This document shows positions 1 to 11,039 of a stretch of DNA of 26,925 nt, piece by piece. Both the position numbers and the translations under genes were made by a program. The stretch spans positions 1 through 26,925 of the forward strand of contig NW_003113318.1 in assembly GCF_000003605.2 (NCBI RefSeq), read 5' to 3'. Within the stretch, counting starts at the first letter, position 1. The number at the start of each line of letters is the position of its first letter. Origin of the DNA: Saccoglossus kowalevskii (lineage: Eukaryota; Hemichordata; Enteropneusta; Harrimaniidae). Below the pieces are notes generated by a model. It saw only the letters and a program-made list of their open reading frames with translations, did no database searches and had not been told where the DNA came from.

Positions 1-127
1 TCGGCATGGTCTTGAAATGCAATATAATAGCAACAGACTGCAGAATCTTTGCTGACAGCCTATCTGTCATATACTGCATAGCATCGGTTTTGTACAAAGG
101 AGGTTCTTGCAAGTTCATCTTAGCCAT
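1..127 (-). CDS. Possible partial coding region, unrecognised protein
   Basis: I do not recognise this product. On the minus strand an ATG at 127-125 opens a frame that stays open to the window edge (42 codons, no stop); a second in-frame ATG lies at 118-116. The peptide begins MAKMNLQEPPLYKTDAMQYM and continues with a basic stretch, then a hydrophobic segment (ILQSVAIILHF) near the edge. It has no cysteine and looks more protein-like than the plus-strand alternative. The same frame is open upstream to 190, through the last repeat unit, where a TGA (191-193) closes it; this is the array frame that reads VIKGQI. Two readings are possible: the exon continues into the repeat, or the frame is open by chance, since 42-63 codons is short at this base composition. 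The gene would continue beyond position 1. Introns cannot be judged. Confidence 0.25.
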   Translation of the reverse strand, partial: MAKMNLQEPPLYKTDAMQYMTDRLSAKILQSVAIILHFKTMP

Positions 128-140
128 AAGGTGTGTGATC
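1..140. other. Unique (non-repeat) left flank of the array
   Basis: These ~140 bases show no visible similarity to the 99-bp unit. The change is abrupt: repeat homology starts at about 141 with the A-run and TTTGACC of the unit, and the 10 bases before it match the unit only weakly. The flank is the only sequence here that could anchor the array to a chromosomal locus. It is open in one minus frame to the window edge (described separately). It is also open in one plus frame from 3 to a TGA at 147-149, but that product is cysteine-rich and looks like an antisense shadow. I see no promoter, splice signal or RNA gene that I would defend. Confidence 0.85.
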
Positions 141-1874
141 AAAATTTGACCTTTTATTACCAATCCCCCAGCCTCTGTAATAGCCAGATATCAGATTGCT
201 GTTGGATGATATGACATGGTCACTCGTGTTGGCTTGACAAAAATTTGACCTTTTATAACCAATCCTCCAGCCTCTGTAATAGCCAGATATCAGATTGCTG
301 TTGGATGATATGACATGGTCACTCGTGTTGGCTTGACAAAAATTTGACCTTTTATAACCAATCCTCCAGCCTCTGTAATAGCCAGATATCAGATTGCTGT
401 TGGATGATATGACATGGTCACTAGTGTTGGCTTGACAACAATTTGACCTTTTATAACCAATCCTCCAGCCTCTGTAATAGCCAGATATCTGATTGTTGTT
501 GGATGATATGACATGGTCACTAGTGTTGGCTTGACAACAATTTGACCTTTTATAACCAATCCTCCAGCCTCTGTAATAGCCAGATATCTGATTGCTGTTG
601 GATGATATGACATGGTCACTAGTGTTGACTTGACAACAATTTGACCTTTTATTACCAATCCTCCAGCCTCTGTAATAGCCAGATATCTGATTGCTGTTGG
701 ATGATATGACATGGTCACTTGTGTTGACTTGACACAAATTTGACCTTTTATTACCAATCCTCCAGCCTCTGTAATAGCCAGATATCTGATTGCTGTTGGA
801 TGATATGACATGGTCACTAGTGTTGACTTGACAACAATTTGACCTTTTATAACCAACTCTCCAGCCTCTGTAATAGCCAGATATCAGATTGCTGTTGGAT
901 GATATGACGTGGTCATTAGTGTTGGCTTGACAAAAAATTGACCTTTTATTACCAATCCTCCAGCCTCTGTAATTGCCAGATATCTGATTGCTGTTGGATG
1001 ATATGACATGGTCACTCGTGTTGACTTGACAACAATTTGACCTTTTATTACCAATCCTCCAGCCTCTGTAATAGCCAGATATCTGATTGCTGTTGGATGA
1101 TATGACATGGTCACTCGTGTTGACTTGACAAAAATTTGACCTTTTATTACCAATCCTCCAGCCTCTGTGATAGCCAGATATCAGATTGCTGTTGGATGAT
1201 ATGACATGGTCACTAGTGTTGACTTGACAAAAATTTGACCTTTTATTACCAATCCTCCAGCCTCTGTAATAGCCAGATATCTGATTGCTGTTGGATGATA
1301 TGACATGGTCACTCGTGTTGACTTGACAAAAATTTGACCTTTTATTACCAATCCTCCAGCCTCTGTGATAGCCAGATATCAGATTGCTGTTGGATGATAT
1401 GACATGGTCACTAGTGTTGACTTGACAAAAATTTGACCTTTTATAACCAATCCTCCAGCCTCTGTAATAGCCAGATATCAGATTGCTGTTGGATGATATG
1501 ACATGGTCACTAGTGTTGGCTTGACAACAATTTGACCTTTTATAACCAATCCTCCAGCCTCTGTAATAGCCAGATATCTGATTGTTGTTGGATGATATGA
1601 CATGGTCACTAGTGTTGGCTTGACAACAATTTGACCTTTTATAACCAATCCTCCAGCCTCTGTAATAGCCAGATATCTGATTGCTGTTGGATGATATGAC
1701 ATGGTCACTAGTGTTGACTTGACAACAATTTGACCTTTTATTACCAATCCTCCAGCCTCTGTAATAGCCAGATATCTGATTGCTGTTGGATGATATGACA
1801 TGGTCACTTGTGTTGACTTGACAAAAATTTGACCTTTTATTACCAATCCTCCAGCCTCTGTAATAGCCATTATA
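120..1874 (-). other. 584-codon open frame through array edge, probably not a gene
   Basis: This minus frame (frame A, 33-residue period containing NTSDHVISSN and GYYRGWRIGNKRS) is open from just after a TGA at 1875-1877 down to a TAA at 120-122, which lies in the unique flank. It contains no ATG start; the only start-like codon noted is a TTG at 737-735. Per period it has one or two cysteines, an NTS N-glycosylation-type sequon and many Ser, Asn, Gly and Arg residues. It stays open because the ATATCTG/ATATCAG variation is only Gln/Leu in this frame. The competing frame B is broken at the same variants. A real secreted repeat protein is not excluded, but lack of a start, signal peptide or conserved frame elsewhere makes a by-product more likely. 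Confidence 0.3.
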
Positions 1875-3087
1875 TCAGATTGTTGTTGGATGATATGACA
1901 TGGTCACTAGTGTTGACTTGACAACAATTTGACCTTTTATTACCAATCCTCCAGCCAATGTAATAGCCAGATATCAGATTGCTGTTGGATGATATGACAT
2001 GGTCACTAGTGTTGGCTTGACAAAAACTTGACCTTTTATTACCAATCCTCCAGCCTCTGTAATAGCCAGATATCTGATTGTTGTTGGATGATATGACATG
2101 GTCACTAGTGTTGACTTGACAACAACTTGACTTTTTATTACCAATCCTCCAGCCTCTGTAATAGCCAGATATCTGATTGCTGTTGGATGATATGACATGG
2201 TCACTAGTGTTGACTTGACAAAAATTTGACCTTTTATTACCAATCCTCCAGCCTCTGTAATAGCCAGATATCTGATTGTTGTTGGATGATATGACATGGT
2301 CACTAGTGTTGACTTGACAACAACTTGACTTTTTATTACCAATCCTCCAGCCTCTGTAATAGCCAGATATCTGATTGCTGTTGGATGATATGACATGGTC
2401 ACTTGTGTTGACTTGACAAAAATTTGACCTTTTATTACCAATCCTCCAGCCTCTGTAATAGCCAGATATCTGATTGCTGTTGGATGATATGACATGGTCA
2501 CTAGTGTTGACTTTACAAAAACTTGACCTTTTATTACCAATCCTCCAGCCTCTGTAATAGCCAGATATCTGATTGTTGTTGGATGATATGACATGGTCAC
2601 TAGTGTTGACTTGACAACAACTTGACTTTTTATTACCAATCCTCCAGCCTCTGTAATAGCCAGATATCTGATTGCTGTTGGATGATATGACATGGTCACT
2701 TGTGTTGACTTGACAAAAATTTGACCTTTTATTACCAATCCTCCAGCCTCTGTAATAGCCAGATATCTGATTGCTGTTGGATGATATGACATGGTCACTA
2801 GTGTTGACTTGACAAAAATTTGACCTTTTATTACCAATCCTCCAGCCTCTGTAATAGCCAGATATCTGATTGTTGTTGGATGATATGACATGGTCACTCG
2901 TGTTGACTTGACACAAATTTGACCTTTTATTACCAATCCTCCAGCCTCTGTAATAGCCAGATATCTGATTGCTGTTGGATGATATGACATGGTCACGCGT
3001 GTTGGCTTGAGAAAAATTTGACCTTTTATTACCTATCCTCCAGCCACTGTAATAGCCAGATATCAGATTGCTGTTGGATGATATCAC
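1870..3087 (-). other. 405-codon frame-A open stretch, probably not a gene
   Basis: This continues the frame-A type reading one indel away from the edge stretch. It is bounded upstream by TAA in a unit carrying TTGACTTAAC (about 3,104) instead of TTGACTTGAC. It is bounded downstream by a TAA created by the 1-bp insertion near 1,869-1,872. The only start is a GTG at 3087 from a private substitution (ATATCACATGG). Inside it, frame B is also open from 2996 to 1974, ten consecutive units with no ATATCAG variant. Two overlapping frames open over a kilobase reflect the 33-codon unit rather than selection on either. Confidence 0.25.
1880..2450. repeat. Block copy: units with AACAACTTGAC(T)5, first location
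   Basis: Units in which the usual AAATTTGACCTTTT becomes AACTTGACTTTTT recur here (near 2,121, 2,321 and 2,621). They are preceded by a unit carrying GCCAATG and ATATCAG. The same unit order is found near 12,150-12,720 at an offset of 10,272 bp (AACAACTT at 2,121 and 12,393). Shared order of several private variants indicates a multi-unit block duplication rather than independent mutation. Confidence 0.75.
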
Positions 3088-4260
3088 ATGGTCACTAGTG
3101 TTGACTTAACAAAAATTTGACCTTTTATAACCAACCCTCCAGCCTCTGTAATAGCCAGATATCTGATTGCTGTTGGATGATATGACATGGTCACTAGTGT
3201 TGATTTGACAAAAATTTGACCTTTTATAACCAACCCTCCAGCCTCTGTAATAGCCAGATATCTGATTGCTGTTGGATGATATGACATGGTCACTAGTGTT
3301 GACTTGACAAAAATTTGACCTTTTATTACCAATCCTCCAACCTATGTAATAGCCAGATATCAGATTGCTGTTGGATGATACGACATGGTCACTAGTGATG
3401 GCTTGACAAAAATTTGACCTTTTATTACCAATCCTCCAGCCTCTGTAATAGCCAGATATCTGATTGCTGTTGGATGATATGACATGGTCACTAGTGTTGA
3501 CTTGACAAAAATTTGACCTTTTATTACCAATCCTCCAGCCACTGTAATAGCCAGATATCTGATTGCTGTTGGATGATATGACATGGTCACTAGTGATGGC
3601 TTGACAAAAATTTGACCTTTTATAACCAACCCTCCAGCCTCTGTAATAGCCAGATATCTGATTGCTGTTGGATGATATGACATGGTCACTAGTGTTGACT
3701 TGACAAAAATTTGACCTTTTATTACCAATCCTCCAGCCTCTGTAATAGCCAGATATCTGATTGTTGTTGGATGATATGACATGGTCACTCGTGTTGACTT
3801 GACAAAAATTTGACCTTTTATTACCAATCCTCTAGCCTCTGTAATAGCCAGATATCTGATTGTTGTTGGATGATATGACATGGTCACTCGTGTTGACTTG
3901 ACAAAAATTTGACCTTTTATTACCAATCCTCTAGCCTCTGTAATAGCCAGATATCTGATTGCTGTTGGATGATATGACATGGTCACTAGTGTTGACTTGA
4001 CAAAAATTTGACCTTTTATAACCAACTCTCCAGCCTTTGTAATAGCCAGATATCTGATTGCTGTTGGATGATGACATGGTCACTAGTGTTGACTTGACAA
4101 AAATTTGACCTTTTATTACCAATCCTCCAGCCTCTGTTATAGCCAGATATCTGATTGTTGTTGGATGATATGACATGGTCACTAGTGTTGACTTGACAAA
4201 AATTTGACCTTTTATTACTAATCCTCCAGCCAATGTAATAGCCAGATATCAGATTGCTGT
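2940..4260. repeat. ~1.3-kb higher-order block, copy 1 of 3
   Basis: The block is defined by an ordered set of rare variants: CACGCGTG at 2,994, TTGACTTAAC near 3,104, CCAACCTATG near 3,338, GATACGAC at 3,377-3,384, CCTCTAGCC twice near 3,830 and 3,930, GCCTTTG near 4,033, and ACTAATCC with GCCAATG at 4,231. The same series recurs near 7,280-8,600 (offset 4,341, rising to 4,346 after a 5-bp insertion) and near 14,290-15,610. Copy 1 lacks the 5-bp insertion carried by the other two. Confidence 0.85.
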
Positions 4261-4480
4261 TGGATGATATGACATGGTCACTCGTGTTGACTTCACAAAA
4301 ATTTGACCTTTTATTACCAATCCTCCAGCCTCTGTAATAGCCAGATATCTGATTGCTGTTGGATGATATGACATGGTCACTAGAGTTGGCTTGACAAAAA
4401 TTTGACCTTTTATTACAAATTCTCCAGCCTCTGTAATAGCCAGATATCTGATTGCAGTTGGATGATATGACATATTCACT
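4000..4480. repeat. Ten-unit local duplication, left copy
   Basis: The segment with GCCTTTG, the 2-bp deletion near 4,071, GTTATAG, ACTAATCC, GCCAATG (4,231), TTGACTTCAC, CACTAGAG, ACAAATTC and CATATTC (4,471) is repeated 988 bp later. The offset is ten 99-bp units minus the 2 bp of one deleted unit. Two further copies of the right-hand part end at CATATTC 8,817 and 15,829. Confidence 0.85.
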
Positions 4481-4989
4481 AGTGTTGACTTGACAAAAAC
4501 TTGACCTTTTATAACCAACTCTCCAGCCTTTGTAATAGCCAGATATCTGATTGCTGTTGGATGATATGACATGGTCACTAGTGTTGACTTGACAAAAATT
4601 TGACCTTTTATTACCAATCCTCCAGCCTCTGTAATAGCCAGATATCTGATTGCTGTTGGATGATATGACATGGTCACTAGTGTTGATTTGACAAAAATTT
4701 GAACTTTTATAACCAACCCTCCAACCTCTGTAATAGCCAGATATCAGATTGCTGTTGGATGATATGACATGGTCACTCGTGTTGACTTCACAAAAAATGG
4801 ACCTTTTATTACCAATCCTCCAGCCTCTGTAATTGCCAGATATCTGATTGCAGTTGGATGATATGACATGGTCACTAGTGTTGACTTGACAAAAATTTGA
4901 CCTTTTATTACCAATCCTCCAGCCTCTGTAATAGCCAGATATCTGATTGCTGTTGGATGATATGACATGGTCACTAGTGTTGACTTGAC

Positions 4990-5470
4990 AAAAATTTGAC
5001 CTTTTATAACCAACTCTCCAGCCTTTGTAATAGCCAGATATCTGATTGCTGTTGGATGATGACATGGTCACTAGTGTTGACTTGACAAAAATTTGACCTT
5101 TTATTACCAATCCTCCAGCCTCTGTTATAGCCAGATATCTGATTGTTGTTGGATGATATGACATGGTCACTAGTGTTGACTTGACAAAAATTTGACCTTT
5201 TATTACTAATCCTCCAGCCAATGTAATAGCCAGATATCAGATTGCTGTTGGATGATATGACATGGTCACTCGTGTTGACTTCACAAAAATTTGACCTTTT
5301 ATTACCAATCCTCCAGCCTCTGTAATAGCCAGATATCTGATTGCTGTTGGATAATATGACATGGTCACTAGAGTTGGCTTGACAAAAATTTGACCTTTTA
5401 TTACAAATTCTCCAGCCTCTGTAATAGCCAGATATCTGATTGCAGTTGGATGATATGACATATTCACTAG
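4990..5470. repeat. Ten-unit local duplication, right copy
   Basis: This copy matches 4,000-4,480 at 988 bp offset (GCCAATG at 5,219, CATATTC at 5,459). Private differences are a GGATAATATGAC unit near 5,351, shared with 8,710 but not with 4,363 or 15,721, and a single-T contraction in GTGTGACTTG near 5,472. The shared GGATAATATG indicates that the 8.6-kb copy derives from this right copy rather than the left one. Confidence 0.8.
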
Positions 5471-5639
5471 TGTGACTTGACAAAAATTTGACCTTTTATT
5501 ACCAATCCTCCAGCCTCTGTAATAGCCAGATATCTGATTGCTGTTGGATGATATGACATGGTCACTAGTGTTGATTTGACAAAAATTTGAACTTTTATAA
5601 CCAACCCTCCAACCTCTGTAATAGCCAGATATCAGATTG

Positions 5640-6480
5640 CTGTTGGATGATATGACATGGTCACTCGTGTTGACTTCACAAAAATTTGACCTTTAATTAC
5701 CAATCCTCCAGCCTCTGTTATAGCCAGATATCAGATTGCTGTTGGATGATGACATGGTCACTCGTGTTGACTTGACAAAAATTTGACCTTTTATTACCAA
5801 CCCTCCAGCCTCTGTTATAGCCAGATATCAGATTGCTGTTGGATGATGACATGGTCACTAGTGTTGACTTGACAACAATTTGACCTTTTATTACCAATCC
5901 TCCAGCCTCTGTTATAGCCAGATATCTGATTGCTGTTGGATGATATGACATGGTCACTAGTGTTGACTTGACAAAAATTTGACCTTTTATTACCAATCCT
6001 CCAGCCTCTGTAATAGCCAGATATCTGATTGCTGTTGGATGATATGACATGGTCACTAGTGTTGATTTGACAAAAATTTGACCTTTTATAACCAACCCTC
6101 CAGCCTCTGTAATAGCCAGATATCTGATTGCTGTTGGATGATATGACATGGTCACTAGTGATGGCTTGACAAAAATTTGACCTTTTATTACCAATCCTCC
6201 AGCCTCTGTGATAGCCAGATATCTATTTGCTGTTGGATGATGACATGGTCACTCGTGTTGACTTGACAAAAATTTGACCTTTTATTACCAATCCTCCAGC
6301 CTCTGTAATAGCCAGATATCTGATTGCTGTTGGATGATATGACATGGTCACTAGTGATGGCTTGACAAAAATTTGACCTTTTATAACCAACCCTCCAGCC
6401 TCTGTAATAGCCAGATATCTGATTGCTGTTGGATGATATGACATGGTCACTAGTGATGGCTTGACAAAATTTGACCTTTT
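5640..6480. repeat. Block with TCTATTTGC unit, copy 1 of 4
   Basis: This run of units contains two 2-bp deletions about 97 bp apart (5,746 and 5,842), an ACAACAAT unit, a GATGGCTTGAC unit and a unit with the rare TCTATTTGC (TATTTGC at 6,224). The same order is found at 12,930-13,800 (TATTTGC at 13,531), 21,400-22,200 (21,924) and 25,730-26,540 (26,259). Offsets from copy 1 are 7,307, 15,700 and 20,035. The 158-residue open strings at 5,718-6,194, 21,418-21,894 and 25,753-26,229 are nearly identical. Confidence 0.85.
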
Positions 6481-6799
6481 ATTACCAATCCTCCAGCCTC
6501 TGTGATAGCCAGATATCTAATTGCTGTGGGATGATGACATGGTCACTCGTGTTGACTTGACAAAAATTGACCTTTTATTACCAATCCTCCAGCCTCTGTA
6601 ATAGCCAGATATCTGATTGCTGTTGGATGATATGACATGGTCACTAGTGATGGCTTGACAAAAATTTGACCTTTTATAACCAACCCTCCAGCCTCTGTAA
6701 TAGCCAGATATCTGATTGCTGTTGGATGATATGACATGGTCACTAGTGATGGCTTGACAAAAATTTGACCTTTTATTACCAATCCTCCAGCCTCTGTAA

Positions 6800-9000
6800 T
6801 TGCCAGATATCAGATTGCTGTTGGATGATATGACATGGTCACTCGTGTTGACTTGACAAAAATTTGACCTTTTATTACCAATCCTCCAGCCTCTGTAATA
6901 GTCAGATATCTGATTGCTGTTGGATGATATGACATGGTCACTAGTGTTGATTTGACAAAAATTTGACCTTTTATTACCAATCCTCCAGCCTCTGTAATAG
7001 CCAGATATCTAATTGTTGTTGGATGATATGACATGGTCACTCGTGTTGACTTGACACAAATTTGACCTTTTATTACCAATCCTCCAGCCTCTGTAATAGC
7101 CAGATATCTGATTGCTGTTGGATGATATGACATGGTCACTAGTGTTGATTTGACAAAAATTTGACCTTTTATAACCAACCCTCCAGCCTCTGTAATAGCC
7201 AGATATCTGATTGCTGTTGGATGATATGACATGGTCACTCGTGATGGCTTGACAAAAATTTGACCTTTCATTACCAATCCTCCCGCCTCTGTAATAGCCA
7301 GATATCTGATTGCTGTTGGATGATATGACATGGTCACGCGTGTTGGCTTGACAAAAATTTGACCTTTTATTACCAATCCTCCAGCCACTGTAATAGCCAG
7401 ATATCAGATTGCTGTTGGATGATATGACATGGTCACTAGTGTTGACTTAACAAAAATTTGACCTTTTATAACCAACCCTCCAGCCTCTGTAATAGCCAGA
7501 TATCTGATTGCTGTTGGATGATATGACATGGTCACTAGTGTTGATTTGACAAAAATTTGACCTTTTATAACCAACCCTCCAGCCTCTGTAATAGCCAGAT
7601 ATCTGATTGCTGTTGGATGATATGACATGGTCACTAGTGTTGACTTGACAAAAATTTGACCTTTTATTACCAATCCTCCAACCTATGTAATAGCCAGATA
7701 TCAGATTGCTGTTGGATGATACGACATGGTCACTAGTGATGGCTTGACAAAAATTTGACCTTTTATTACCAATCCTCCAGCCTCTGTAATAGCCAGATAT
7801 CTGATTGCTGTTGGATGATATGACATGGTCACTAGTGTTGACTTGACAAAAATTTGACCTTTTATTACCAATCCTCCAGCCACTGTAATAGCCAGATATC
7901 TGATTGCTGTTGGATGATATGACATGGTCACTAGTGATGGCTTGACAAAAATTTGACCTTTTATAACCAACCCTCCAGCCTCTGTAATAGCCAGATATCT
8001 GATTGCTGTTGGATGATATGACATGGTCACTCGTGTTGACTTGACAAAAATTTGACCTTTTATTACCAATCCTCTAGCCTCTGTAATAGCCAGATATCTG
8101 ATTGTTGTTGGATGATATGACATGGTCACTCGTGTTGACTTGACAAAAATTTGACCTTTTATTACCAATCCTCTAGCCTCTGTAATAGCCAGATATCTGA
8201 TTGCTGTTGGATGATATGACATGGTCACTAGTGTTGACTTGACAAAAAATGGACCTTTTATTACCAATCCTCCAGCCACTGTAATAGCCAGATATCTGAT
8301 TGCTGTTGGATGATATGACATGACATGGTCACTAGTGTTGACTTGACAAAAATTTGACCTTTTATAACCAACTCTCCAGCCTTTGTAATAGCCAGATATC
8401 TGATTGCTGTTGGATGATGACATGGTCACTAGTGTTGACTTGACAAAAATTTGACCTTTTATTACCAATCCTCCAGCCTCTGTTATAGCCAGATATCTGA
8501 TTGTTGTTGGATGATATGACATGGTCACTAGTGTTGACTTGACAAAAATTTGACCTTTTATTACTAATCCTCCAGCCAATGTAATAGCCAGATATCAGAT
8601 TGCTGTTGGATGATATGACATGGTCACTCGTGTTGACTTCACAAAAATTTGACCTTTTATTACCAATCCTCCAGCCTCTGTAATAGCCAGATATCTGATT
8701 GCTGTTGGATAATATGACATGGTCACTAGAGTTGGCTTGACAAAAATTTGACCTTTTATTACAAATTCTCCAGCCTCTGTAATAGCCAGATATCTGATTG
8801 CAGTTGGATGATATGACATATTCACTAGTGTTGACTTGACAAAAATTTGACCTTTTATTACCAATCCTCCAGCCTCTGTAATAGCCAGATATCTGATTGC
8901 TGTTGGATGATATGACATGGTCACTAGTTTTGATTTGACAAAAATTTGAACTTTTATAACCAACCCTCCAACCTCTGTAATAGCCAGATATCAGATTGCT
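6800..9000. repeat. ~2.2-kb block, first copy of the 7,012-bp-offset duplication
   Basis: Private variants here recur 7,012 bp to the right: TCCCGCC at 7,281, CACGCGTG at 7,335, the 104-bp unit at 8,312, and CATATTC at 8,817. The encoded frame-B strings of 6,810-7,388 and 13,825-14,400 agree except at the very end, and those of 7,701-8,579 and 14,614-15,591 agree except for one inserted 33-residue unit. The similarity ends near 9,000, where the two copies continue into different units. Confidence 0.85.
7280..8600. repeat. ~1.3-kb higher-order block, copy 2 of 3
   Basis: Markers present here are CACGCGTG at 7,335, CCAACCTATG near 7,679, GATACGAC with CGAC at 7,722, two CCTCTAGCC units, a 104-bp unit with an extra GACAT at ~8,312-8,330, the 2-bp deletion near 8,415, and GCCAATG at 8,577. 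Spacing from the first to the third marker is 387 bp, identical to copy 1. It is embedded in the larger 7.0-kb duplication and is the probable parent, or sister, of copy 3. Confidence 0.85.
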
Positions 9001-11039
9001 GTTGGATGATATGACATGGTCACTCGTGTTGACTTCACAAAAATTTGACCTTTAATTACCAATCCTCCAGCCTCTGTTATAGCCAGATATCAGATTGCTG
9101 TTGGATGATGACATGGTCACTCGTGTTGACTTGACAAAATTTGACCTTTTTATTACCAACCCTCCAGCCTCTGTTATAGCCAGATATCAGATTGCTGTTG
9201 GATGATATGACGTGGTCATTAGTGTGGCTGACAAAAATTGACTTTATTACCAATCCTCCAGCTCTGTAATTGCCAGATATGTGATTGCTGTTGGATGATA
9301 TGACATGGTCACTCGTGTTGACTTGACAACAATTTGACCTTTTATTACCAATCCTCCAGCCTCTGTAATAGCCAGATATCTGATTGCTGTTGGATGATAT
9401 GACATGGTCACTCGTGTTGACTTGACAAAAATTTGACCTTTTATTACCAATCCTCCAGCCTCTGTGATAGCCAGATATCAGATTGCTGTTGGATGATATG
9501 ACATGGTCACTAGTGTTGACTTGACAAAAATTTGACCTTTTATTACCAATCCTCCAGCCTCTGTAATAGCCAGATATCTGATTGCTGTTGGATGATGACA
9601 TGGTCACTAGTGTTGACTTGACAACAATTTGACCTTTTATAACCAACCCTCCAGCCTCTGTTATAGCCAGATATCTGATTGTTGTTGGATGATATGACAT
9701 GATCACTAGTGTTGACTTGACAAAAATTTGACCTTTTATTACCAATCCTCCAGCCTCTGTAATAGCCAGATATCAGATTGCTGTTGGATGATATGACATG
9801 GTCACTAGTGTTGACTTGACAAAAATTTGACCTTTTATTACCAATCCTCCAGCCTCTGTAATAGTCAGATATCTGATTGTTGTTGGATGATATGACATGG
9901 TCACTAGTGATGGCTTGACAAAAATTTGACCTTTTATTACCAATCCTCCAGCCTCTGTAATAGTCAGATATCTGATTGTTGTTGGATGATATGACATGGT
10001 CACTAGTGTTGACTTGACAACAATTTGACCTTTTATTACCAATCCTCCAGCCTCTGTAATAGTCAGATATCTGATTGTTGTTGGATGATATGACATGGTC
10101 ACTAGTGTTGACTTGACAACAATTTGACCTTTTATTACCAATCCTCCAGCCTCTGTAATAGCCAGATATCTGATTGCTGTTGGATGATATGACATGGTCA
10201 CTAGTGTTGACTTGACAAAAATTTGACCTTTTATTACCAATCCTCTAGCCTCTGTAATAGCCAGATATCTGATTGCTGTTGGATGATATGACATGGTCAC
10301 TAGTGTTGACTTGACAAAAATTTGACCTTTTATTACCAATCCTCCAGCCTCTGTAATAGCCAGATATCTAATTGCTGTTGGATGATATGACATGGTCACT
10401 AGTGTTGACTTGACAACAATTTGACCTTTTATTACCAATCCTCCAGCCTCTGTAATAGCCAGATATCTGATTGCTGTTGGATGATGACATGGTCACTAGT
10501 GTTGACTTGACAAAAATTTGACCTTTTATTACCAATCCTCCAGCCTCTGTAATAGCCAGATATCTGATTGCTGTTGGATGATATGACATGGTCACTCGTG
10601 TTGACTTGACAAAAATTTGACCTTTTATTACCAATCCTCCAGCCTCTGTAATAGCCAGATATCAGATTGCGGTTGGATGATATGACATGGTCACTAGTGT
10701 TGACTTGACAAAAATTTGACCTTTTATAACCAACCCTCCAGCCTCTGTAATAGCCAGATATCTGATTGCTGTTGGATGATATGACATGGTCACTAGTGAT
10801 GGCTTGACAAAAACTTGACCTTTTATTACCAATCCTCCAGCCTCTGTAATAGCCAGATATCTGATTGCTGTTGGATGATATGACATGGTCACTAGTGTTG
10901 ACTTGACAAAAATTTTACCTTTTATAACCAACCCTCCAGCCTCTGTAATAGCCAGATATCTGATTGCTGTTGGATGATATGACATGGTCACTAGTGTTGA
11001 CTTGACAAAAATTTGACCTTTTATAACCAACCCTCCAGC

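Noticed and set aside
3-149. Plus-strand open frame in the flank
   Set aside because: It is open for 48 codons but gives a cysteine- and isoleucine-rich peptide typical of an antisense shadow, and ends at TGA just inside the repeat. The minus-strand reading looks more protein-like, though neither is proven.
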